A stretch of DNA of 8,882 bases, taken from NCBI GenBank assembly GCA_030017355.1, contig JASEIR010000101.1, positions 1-8,882 on the forward strand, given 5' to 3'. The notes under the pieces were generated by a model. That model was not told the origin of the DNA. It saw nothing but the letters and a program-made list of their open reading frames with translations, and made no database searches. Both the position numbers and the translations under genes were made by a program. Below are positions 1 to 5,967 of the stretch, one piece after another (position 1 is the first letter of the stretch; the number at the start of each line of letters is the position of its first letter). The stretch comes from Actinomycetota bacterium. GTDB lineage: Bacteria; Actinomycetota; Aquicultoria; Aquicultorales; Aquicultoraceae.

Positions 1-81
1 CCCGGAGCCTGTCCCGAGCAAAGTCGAGGGAATGACAGAGGATAAAATGCAAAATTCCTGAGTTTTGAATTTTTAATTCTT
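1..81. repeat. Short interspersed repeat element abutting truB
   Basis: No coding sequence is seen here. Positions 12-31 form an imperfect hairpin (CCCGA paired with TCGAGGG, one bulged A), followed by GGGAATGACA at 28-37 and by a second inverted repeat, AAAATTC (51-57) and GAATTTT (68-74). Hairpins of the type TGTCAT-TCCC-TCGAC...GCTCGGGA are familiar as dispersed intergenic repeats in many bacterial genomes. Read on the - strand, the blocks of this element recur at the far end of the window (8823-8882), which supports a mobile or dispersed repeat. The upstream border lies outside the window. No convincing promoter or Shine-Dalgarno site is visible before truB. Confidence 0.6.
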
Positions 82-987
82 ATGGACGGTATACTTATTA
101 TCAACAAGCCATCTGGTCCAACATCGCATGACATTGTTGATATTATAAGGAAGGTAAGCGGCATTAAAAAAGTTGGCCATGCCGGTACGCTAGATCCCAT
201 GGCAACTGGAGTCTTGGTCATACTTTTGGGAAAGGCGACCAAGATTGTCCGCTTCTTAGAAATTGAACCCAAAGAATACATCGCCGAAGCACTATTTGGC
301 ATCGACACCGACACGCAGGATATAACCGGAAACATAATAAAAGAATCTAATGCTATAATTAGCATAAATGATCTAAAAGCAGTTATGCCTAAGTTCATAG
401 GGGATATTCTCCAAATACCGCCCATGGTTTCTGCAGTAAAAGTTGGTGGAGTGCCTCTTTATAAGCTAGCCAGAAAAGGCAAGATAGTGGAGCGACCTGA
501 AAGAAAGGTCAGAATATATTCTTTAGAACTTTCTGAATTCTTTGTGGCTGATGGAAAAAGTCATGCTATATTTAAAGTTGTGTGCTCAGGCGGCACCTAT
601 ATAAGAACCTTGGTGCACGATATAGGTAGCAAACTTGGTGTTGGCGCGACACTGAAAAGTCTTAAAAGAACCAAGGTTGGCATCTTTTCCATATCAGATT
701 CCATTAACGTTGAAAATCTAACGCAGAACAGGATAAAGGAGCATCTTATTAGTCTGGACAAATCCCTAAAACATCTTCCAGAAGCTGTAGTTATAGACGA
801 AGTTGTAAGGCTTGTGTTAAACGGACAGGAGGTTGCTGAACAAGAGATCGAGCCTTACTCAATCAGCAAAATGCCAAGTCCAGGTGGTTTTGTTAGGATA
901 AAAAATAGAGCGGGCGCTTTGCTTGCAATAGGAATTCGAAAGAGCAATAACGGACTAATAATAAAGCCGGAGGTTGTCTTTTATTAG
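82..987 (+). CDS. truB: tRNA pseudouridine(55) synthase TruB
   Basis: TruB converts U55 in the T-loop of nearly all elongator tRNAs to pseudouridine in the cytoplasm. The 301-residue product has the usual family length. It opens with the typical N-terminus (GILIINKPSGPTSHD) and carries the signature GHAGTLDPMATGVL at residues 32-45, where D38 is the expected catalytic aspartate. The CSGGTYIRTL motif follows near residue 170 and the RTKVGIF motif near 198. The last ~60 residues match the small PUA-like C-terminal domain (RIKNRAGALLAIG). The ATG at 82 is chosen because it fits the family N-terminus; an upstream in-frame CTG at 58 lies in repeat DNA. Oddly there is no purine-rich ribosome binding site: the 15 bases before ATG are A/T-rich repeat sequence. 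rbfA, often found upstream, is not visible in the 81 bases available. Stop TAG lies 25 bases before ribF. Confidence 0.96.
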   Translation: MDGILIINKPSGPTSHDIVDIIRKVSGIKKVGHAGTLDPMATGVLVILLGKATKIVRFLEIEPKEYIAEALFGIDTDTQDITGNIIKESNAIISINDLKAVMPKFIGDILQIPPMVSAVKVGGVPLYKLARKGKIVERPERKVRIYSLELSEFFVADGKSHAIFKVVCSGGTYIRTLVHDIGSKLGVGATLKSLKRTKVGIFSISDSINVENLTQNRIKEHLISLDKSLKHLPEAVVIDEVVRLVLNGQEVAEQEIEPYSISKMPSPGGFVRIKNRAGALLAIGIRKSNNGLIIKPEVVFY

Positions 988-1012
988 AAATCTAATAAAG
1001 AAGAAAAAGAAG

Positions 1013-1954
1013 ATGGAAGTTATTCGAGGAATTGAGAACATAAATCATATTAAAGAACCTGCGGCAGTAACCATTGGTGTGTTTGATGGAGTTCATTTAG
1101 GCCATCAAACAATCATTAAAATGGCTGTTGATTATGCGAAAATAATCCATGGTAAAAGCGTTGTAATTACATTTGAGCCGCATCCTTTAGCCATTATCCA
1201 TCCTGGAAGCGAGCCCCCACTTCTTACAGCAACTGATTTAAAGGCCGAATATATTGAAAAGCTAGGCATAGATTATATGCTGGTTATCCCATTTACACGG
1301 GATACGGCAAGTATGGAGGCTGAGACCTTTATTGACGATGTTTTAATTGCTAAGCTGCATGCAGTCTATGTCGTAGTTGGGGAAGATTTCTCATTTGGCA
1401 GGGGGCGGCGCGGAAATGTGGCATTCCTGAATTCGTACGGTAGGCCAAAGGGGCTTAAAATTGTTGCTGTCCCTCAAATAAAAAAGGATGACGTTATAAT
1501 TAGTAGCACCGAGGTTCGAGAGAGGCTTAAGGTAGGCGATATACAAGGTGTAAAAGAACTCACCGGCAGGTATCCAAGATATCGTGGGATTGTTGTTCAT
1601 GGTTTTGGCCGTGGTGGCTCTGCAATAGGCTTTCCAACAGCCAATATTGAAACTTTACACGATGAATTACTTCCTAAAGACGGCGTGTATGCAGGCTACG
1701 CTTGGCTCAATAGCAGCCATTATCCATGTGTTGTGGATATTGGAATATCGCCAACATTTGCTGATGTCGCCAAAACTGAGCTGCACGTGCATATACTGGG
1801 TTTTAAGAAAGATATTTATGGTAAAAGAATCGATATAGAGCTTGTAGACAGAATTAGAGATGAGATGCGATTTGGGAGCATTGATGAGTTAAAAAGCCAG
1901 ATTCAATCGGACATTCAGCATGCAAGGGAAGTGCTTGAGAATGAATCTTGCTAA
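1013..1954 (+). CDS. ribF: Bifunctional riboflavin kinase / FAD synthetase RibF
   Basis: RibF phosphorylates riboflavin to FMN and adenylylates FMN to FAD. The 313-residue product is of normal length and has both domains. The N-terminal nucleotidyltransferase domain shows GVFDGVHLGH (22-31), TFEPHP (53-58), GEDFSFGRGRRG (123-134) and ISST..R (163-169). The C-terminal riboflavin kinase domain shows GFPTAN (206-211), the nucleotide/Mg-binding signature. The ATG at 1013 gives the family-typical start MEVIRGIENI and is preceded by AAGAAGAAAAAGAAG, a weak ribosome binding site. The frame stays open upstream to a TTG at 974 that overlaps truB; this would add a lysine-rich tail (five consecutive Lys), and its GGAGG (969-973) touches the TTG with no spacing, so the longer form is less likely. 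Probably co-transcribed with truB. Confidence 0.95.
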   Translation: MEVIRGIENINHIKEPAAVTIGVFDGVHLGHQTIIKMAVDYAKIIHGKSVVITFEPHPLAIIHPGSEPPLLTATDLKAEYIEKLGIDYMLVIPFTRDTASMEAETFIDDVLIAKLHAVYVVVGEDFSFGRGRRGNVAFLNSYGRPKGLKIVAVPQIKKDDVIISSTEVRERLKVGDIQGVKELTGRYPRYRGIVVHGFGRGGSAIGFPTANIETLHDELLPKDGVYAGYAWLNSSHYPCVVDIGISPTFADVAKTELHVHILGFKKDIYGKRIDIELVDRIRDEMRFGSIDELKSQIQSDIQHAREVLENESC

Positions 1955-2078
1955 ACGCGTTTACGCACTTAAATCTTTATGTTAAGATTTGATTTATATT
2001 GGTAAAGTTCCGTAAACTGGGTTTTCGAATCACCAACGATTACGTGGTTTACGGTGTAAACAATAAGGAGGTGAAAAC
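1952..2078 (+). promoter_or_regulatory. Structured rpsO leader with alternative pairings and strong RBS
   Basis: Main fold: CCGTAAAC (2010-2017) pairs with GTTTACGG (2047-2054) and is extended by tandem wobbles T2018-G2046 and G2019-T2045. An inner stem joins 2026-2031 with 2038-2044 (one bulged A2042, loop ACCAAC), leaving a six-base 5' bulge. GTTTAC (2047-2052) can instead pair with GTAAAC (2056-2061) around a three-base loop, just before the ribosome binding site AAGGAGGTG (2065-2073). A further GTTTACG at 1959-1965 can pair with CGTAAAC 2011-2017, and 1952-1963 is itself a 12-base palindrome. S15 is known to repress its own mRNA through leader folds in E. coli, Thermus and Geobacillus, and G-U/G-C elements are part of its 16S rRNA binding site. 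That this leader does the same is inference. Confidence 0.55.
1960..1988 (+). promoter_or_regulatory. Weak candidate sigma-70-type promoter before rpsO
   Basis: TTTACG (1960-1965) and TAAGAT (1983-1988) are separated by 17 bases, each matching four of six positions of the -35 and -10 consensus. Transcription would start near 1995 and give an ~84-base leader containing the rpsO stem. It overlaps a small hairpin, AAATCTT (1971-1977) with AAGATTT (1984-1990), so the two readings compete. Read-through from ribF is equally possible. Confidence 0.25.
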
Positions 2079-2348
2079 ATGGCGTTGGCTAAAGAAGCAA
2101 AAACCGACATCATTAACCAATTTAAAGTCCATGAAAGCGATACCGGCTCCCCTGAAGTGCAGGTCGCCATACTCACAAAGAGGATTAATGATCTCACCGA
2201 GCACCTTAAGGAGCATAAGAAAGATCATCACTCCCGCCGCGGTCTTCTAAAAATGGTCGGGCGCCGCAGAAGGTTACTAAATTACCTAAAAGGTAAAGAT
2301 ATCGAAAGATATAGGAATTTAATTTCTAAGCTTGGTCTAAGAGCTTAA
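2079..2348 (+). CDS. rpsO: 30S ribosomal protein S15
   Basis: S15 is a primary 16S rRNA binding protein that folds the central-domain three-way junction (h20-h22) and nucleates platform assembly; it also forms a bridge to the 50S subunit. The 89-residue product has exactly the common bacterial length. It shows the conserved block DTGSPEVQ (21-28), LT.RI..LT.HLK (32-44) and the rRNA-contact stretch KKDHHSRRGLL (47-57), followed by the RRR-LL-YLK segment. The ATG is set by AAGGAGGTG ending 5 bases upstream (7 bases from the GGAGG core), the best ribosome binding site in the window. It lies 124 bases after ribF and 106 before pnp; both gaps are structured, consistent with separate control inside one transcript. 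Confidence 0.98.
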   Translation: MALAKEAKTDIINQFKVHESDTGSPEVQVAILTKRINDLTEHLKEHKKDHHSRRGLLKMVGRRRRLLNYLKGKDIERYRNLISKLGLRA

Positions 2349-2361
2349 AATGATCTTGAAG

Positions 2362-2424
2362 GGTGAGACAAGGGCAACCCAGAGGGTTGCCCAAATATAT
2401 GCAGTGAGGTCTTCTTGTCTCATC
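2362..2424 (+). promoter_or_regulatory. Long two-part stem in the rpsO-pnp intergenic region
   Basis: GGTGAGACAAG (2362-2372) pairs with CTTGTCTCATC (2414-2424) over 11 positions with one G-T wobble. Within it, GGGCAACCC (2372-2380) pairs perfectly with GGGTTGCCC (2384-2392) around an AGA loop; G2372 is shared by the two stems. The inner hairpin is followed by AAATATAT, not a T run, so it is not a canonical terminator. In E. coli the same site holds a double-stranded leader cut by RNase III, which enables PNPase to repress its own mRNA. The position and the long helix agree with such a control element; a partial terminator or a 3' stabiliser for rpsO mRNA is also possible. Confidence 0.6.
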
Positions 2425-2454
2425 TGGTAAGTTTTAGGAGGATTTAGAATTAAA

Positions 2455-4617
2455 ATGGAGTCAAATGCACAAAAAGGTGTGCAAATTAGAGAGGTTGTAC
2501 AGAAAGAATTTGAAGTTTATGGAAAGAAAATAACGTTTCAATCAGGCCTTTTTGCTCTTCAGGCAGATGGTTCTGTGGTAGTGCAGATGGGCGAAACGGT
2601 AGTGCTTGTAACAGCAACAGCCGAGAAGGAAGCAGCAGAAGGCGTTGATTTTTTGCCGCTAACAGTAGACGTTGAAGAAAAAATGTACGCTGCCGGCAAG
2701 ATTCCTGGCGGTTTTATAAAAAGAGAAACACGTCCAAGCGAAAAAGCAATTTTAACAGCACGGCTAATAGATAGGCCGCTAAGACCATCATTCCCAAAGG
2801 GCTTCTATAACGAGGTGCAAATAATAGCAACGATATTATCTGTCGATCAAGTGCATCCGCCAGATATTCTTGCACTAAATGGTGCATCTACAGCTCTTCT
2901 TCTTGCAAATTTGCCATTTAATGGGCCGGTTGGGGCAGTTAGGGTTGGTCGTATTGGTAATGAGATAATCGTTAACCCAACCTTACAGGAACTCGAGAAA
3001 AGCGATCTTGATATGGTAGTGGCTGGAAATCCAAACGCCATTCTAATGGTTGAGGCGGGAGCAAACATTGTCCCCGAGGCCGATATCATTAAAGCAATGG
3101 AAGTTGCCCACGAAGCGATTAAAGAGCTCTGCGATATCCAAAATCGCTTTAAAGAAGAATATTTTAAAGTATATACGCTTCCTGAAATAACTTATGAGGC
3201 TCCTGTTGAAGGTATGACTTACGAAGAGATTGAGCAAAGGGTAAGGGAGTTTGCCACAGGTAAGCTTCAGGAAGCTCTTAGAAACCCAGACAAACTTGCG
3301 CGCGAAAGGCAAGAAGAGGTGATTGAAGATGAGACTTTGGAAGAGCTTAAGGACCTAGTCGAAGGGAAGGAAGCATACGTTTCCAAAGTTCTTGCTAAAA
3401 TAAGAAAGGAAGAGATGCGTCGGATGATCCTTGATGAGGGCGTCCGCGCTGATGGCCGTAGCCCAAACGAAATAAGACCTATTTTGATACAGGTAGGTGT
3501 CCTGCCAAGACCGCATGGCTCTGGTCTATTTACGCGAGGCCAAACCCAGGTTCTCTCAGTCCTCACGCTTGGAACTATTAGCGAAGAGCAGATGATTGAT
3601 GGCCTTGGCCTTGAGGAATCAAAAAGGTATATTCATCATTACAATTTTCCACCATTTGCAACAGGTGAGGTTGCCTTCTTAAGAGGCCCAAAGAGAAGGG
3701 AGATTGGTCATGGTGCGCTAGCTGAAAGAGCCCTTCTCCCAGTAATTCCAAAAGAAGAAGAATTTCCATATACAATACGAATTGTATCTGAGGTACTTGA
3801 ATCAAATGGCTCTTCCTCGATGGCAAGCGTTTGTGGAAGTACGCTTGCGCTTATGGATGCCGGCGTGAAAATCAAAGCTCCTGTTGCAGGTATTGCCATG
3901 GGTTTGATAAAGGAAGGAGATAGAGTAGTAATACTTACCGATATTCTTGGACTTGAAGATGCGCTTGGCGACATGGACTTCAAAGTTGCCGGGACCACTG
4001 AAGGAATAACTGCTCTTCAAATGGACATGAAAGTTGAGGGTGTGGGCAGCGATATACTAGCTAAAGCGCTCGAGCAGGCGCGCCAAGCAAGACTATACAT
4101 CATCGATCGCATCCGTGAGGTAATTCCCGAGCCAAGACCTGAACTATCTAAGCATGCACCTCGCATAATAACTGTTAAAATACCTGTTGAAAAAATTGGA
4201 GACCTTATTGGTCCTAAAGGTAAAAACATTAGAGGTATTATCGAGGAGGTTGGCGCTCATCTGGTCACCATAGATATCCAAGAGGATGGCACAGTCTTTA
4301 TAGCATCTACCGATGGACCAGCAGGCGAGCGCGCTCGCGAGCTAGTTGAAGCATTTACCAAAGAGCCGCAAATCGGTGAAGAATACCTAGGAACCGTTAC
4401 CAAAACAACAAGTTTCGGTGCGTTTGTTGAAATTTTACCAGGCAAGGAAGGCTTAGTACACATCTCACGCCTAGCAAAAGGTCGGATACCAAGCGTAGAA
4501 TCAGTAGTTAAAGCTGGAGATAGAATCTTAGTTAAGATTATTGATATCGATAAGCAAGGTAAGATAAGCCTTCAGGCAAGTCTTACCTATGAAGAGAAAG
4601 GCAAAGCAAGAAAATAA
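2455..4617 (+). CDS. pnp: Polyribonucleotide nucleotidyltransferase (PNPase)
   Basis: PNPase is a trimeric 3'-5' phosphorolytic exoribonuclease, releasing nucleoside diphosphates from RNA, and acts in mRNA decay. The 720-residue product has all domains: first RNase PH-like core with GGFIKRETRPSE (85-96), an all-helical linker (about 240-330), and a second RNase PH-like core with FPPFATGE (398-405), SNGSSS (450-455) and LGDMDFK (504-510). D502 and D508 align with the E. coli catalytic aspartates 486 and 492. Then follow a KH domain with the GPKG loop (586-589) and an S1 domain (about 641-712). Length is normal. The ribosome binding site AGGAGG (2436-2441) sits 13 bases before the ATG, rather far; an ATT at 2449 is at ideal distance, but ATG is preferred. 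It is placed after rpsO as in most bacteria, and its stop is 1 base before the M16 gene. Confidence 0.98.
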   Translation: MESNAQKGVQIREVVQKEFEVYGKKITFQSGLFALQADGSVVVQMGETVVLVTATAEKEAAEGVDFLPLTVDVEEKMYAAGKIPGGFIKRETRPSEKAILTARLIDRPLRPSFPKGFYNEVQIIATILSVDQVHPPDILALNGASTALLLANLPFNGPVGAVRVGRIGNEIIVNPTLQELEKSDLDMVVAGNPNAILMVEAGANIVPEADIIKAMEVAHEAIKELCDIQNRFKEEYFKVYTLPEITYEAPVEGMTYEEIEQRVREFATGKLQEALRNPDKLARERQEEVIEDETLEELKDLVEGKEAYVSKVLAKIRKEEMRRMILDEGVRADGRSPNEIRPILIQVGVLPRPHGSGLFTRGQTQVLSVLTLGTISEEQMIDGLGLEESKRYIHHYNFPPFATGEVAFLRGPKRREIGHGALAERALLPVIPKEEEFPYTIRIVSEVLESNGSSSMASVCGSTLALMDAGVKIKAPVAGIAMGLIKEGDRVVILTDILGLEDALGDMDFKVAGTTEGITALQMDMKVEGVGSDILAKALEQARQARLYIIDRIREVIPEPRPELSKHAPRIITVKIPVEKIGDLIGPKGKNIRGIIEEVGAHLVTIDIQEDGTVFIASTDGPAGERARELVEAFTKEPQIGEEYLGTVTKTTSFGAFVEILPGKEGLVHISRLAKGRIPSVESVVKAGDRILVKIIDIDKQGKISLQASLTYEEKGKARK

Positions 4618-4618
4618 T

Positions 4619-5890
4619 ATGGCTAAAGTGCAATTCTATAAAAAGACAGCCCTTCCATCTGGAATTACGGTGATTACCGAGCGCATGTCACAAGTGCGCT
4701 CAGTTGCAATTGGCTTCTGGGTTGGAGTTGGCACACGCGACGAACCAGAACCTATCAATGGCATGTCTCACTTTATGGAGCATCTGCTTTTTAAAGGAAC
4801 AAAAACCAGGTCAGCTCGCGATATCTCTGAAGCTTTTGACACTTTAGGCGGAGAACTAAACGCATTTACATCAAAAGAATATACCTGCTTCTACACACGC
4901 TTAATTGACAGACATGTGGCAAACGGTTTTGAGATACTTGCAGATATGTTACAAAACCCACGCTTTGATGAGGCTGACATTTTATCGGAGAAAAGGGTTG
5001 TTCTTGAGGAGATAAATCTGCACGAAGACAGCCCAGATGAGAGAATTCACGACCTTTTTGCATCTTCGCTTTGGGCTTCTCATCCGCTTGGAAAACCTAT
5101 TCTTGGCCATGCAGAAACCGTTGAGAATTTTACAAGAAGCGATGTTGTTAAGTTCTTCGATAATATGTATGTTCCTCAGAACCTTGTTATTGCAGCTGCC
5201 GGCAATATTGAACATGACACAATGGTTGAGCTAACGCAGAAGCATTTTGGAGATGCTAAAACTAAAAAAGAAAAGTTAGTCCGTAAAGTATTTACACCAG
5301 AGGTTGAAAAGAAGATTGATGTTTACACAAAAAAGACTGAGCAATCCCACATTTGCTATGGAACTGAAGCAATTTCTTCTAAAGATCAAAGACGCTATAC
5401 ATTATCAATTTTAGATAACATCTTAGGTGGCGGCATGAGCTCACGCCTTTTTCAGGAAATTAGAGAGAAAAAGGGGCTTGCATATTCAACCTATTCTTAT
5501 CATTCCCTGCATGAAGAATCAGGCTTTATAGTTGCTTACGCTGGCACTGCTCCTGAAAACACTGAAAAAGTTGTTAGCTTAATGAAAGAGCAAATACAAG
5601 ATATTGCTAGCGGGGGCGTTACCGACCAAGAGATTTACAGGGCTAAGGAGCACTTAAAAGGACAGCTCATGCTCAGCCTTGAGAGTACTGGCCGCAGGAT
5701 GACAAGGCTTGGCAAACTAGAGATAACAGGAGGAGAGATACTATCCCTTGATGAGCTGGTTGATCGTATTGATGAAATCACTCGAGAAAAAGTTATAGAA
5801 CTTGCTGGTGAGCTATTTAAACCGGATAAGATGGTTTTAACCATCATTGGCCCGTTTGACCTTAAAGACCTTGCACACTTGAAAGAATAA
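4619..5890 (+). CDS. M16 family zinc metallopeptidase (processing-peptidase-like)
   Basis: The 423-residue product belongs to the small (about 420-residue) bacterial M16B peptidases that pair into a clam-shell around peptide substrates. The inverted zinc motif HFMEH is at 51-55, and E131 lies 76 residues after the second His, the spacing expected of the third zinc ligand. The C-terminal half has the typical GGGMSSRLFQEIREKKGLAYS block and a GRRMTRLGK stretch. No signal peptide or membrane segment is seen, so it is probably cytoplasmic. The ATG at 4619 is 1 base past the pnp stop, suggesting translational coupling; an ATG at 4589 inside pnp would only add a Lys-rich tail. Homologues sit after pnp in Bacillus (mlpA/ymxG type) and in actinobacteria. 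The physiological substrate is unknown. Confidence 0.93.
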   Translation: MAKVQFYKKTALPSGITVITERMSQVRSVAIGFWVGVGTRDEPEPINGMSHFMEHLLFKGTKTRSARDISEAFDTLGGELNAFTSKEYTCFYTRLIDRHVANGFEILADMLQNPRFDEADILSEKRVVLEEINLHEDSPDERIHDLFASSLWASHPLGKPILGHAETVENFTRSDVVKFFDNMYVPQNLVIAAAGNIEHDTMVELTQKHFGDAKTKKEKLVRKVFTPEVEKKIDVYTKKTEQSHICYGTEAISSKDQRRYTLSILDNILGGGMSSRLFQEIREKKGLAYSTYSYHSLHEESGFIVAYAGTAPENTEKVVSLMKEQIQDIASGGVTDQEIYRAKEHLKGQLMLSLESTGRRMTRLGKLEITGGEILSLDELVDRIDEITREKVIELAGELFKPDKMVLTIIGPFDLKDLAHLKE

Positions 5891-5920
5891 GCCAGCACAA
5901 AATTATACCTCTGCCAACAA

Positions 5921-5947
5921 ATTGGGGGCCAAATATTGGCCCCCAAT
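5921..5947. terminator. Hairpin between convergent genes, probable shared terminator
   Basis: ATTGGGGGCCAA (5921-5932) and TTGGCCCCCAAT (5936-5947) form a perfect 12-bp GC-rich stem with the loop ATA. It lies 30 bases after the M16 stop and 20 bases beyond the stop of the convergent Ig-repeat gene, so it can serve both strands. Neither side has a proper T run (GTAATTCT on +, TTGTTGGC on -), so termination may be imperfect, or the stem may simply protect both 3' ends. Confidence 0.7.
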
Positions 5948-5967
5948 GTAATTCTAAAATAGCTTTT

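Noticed and set aside
974..1012. Longer ribF from a TTG start overlapping truB
   Set aside because: Its GGAGG touches the TTG without spacing, the added residues are a lysine run not expected in the family, and the ATG at 1013 gives the standard N-terminus.
4589..4618. Longer M16 peptidase from an ATG inside pnp
   Set aside because: It would add only a short lysine-rich tail with no better ribosome binding site; the ATG at 4619 matches the family N-terminus and sits next to the pnp stop.
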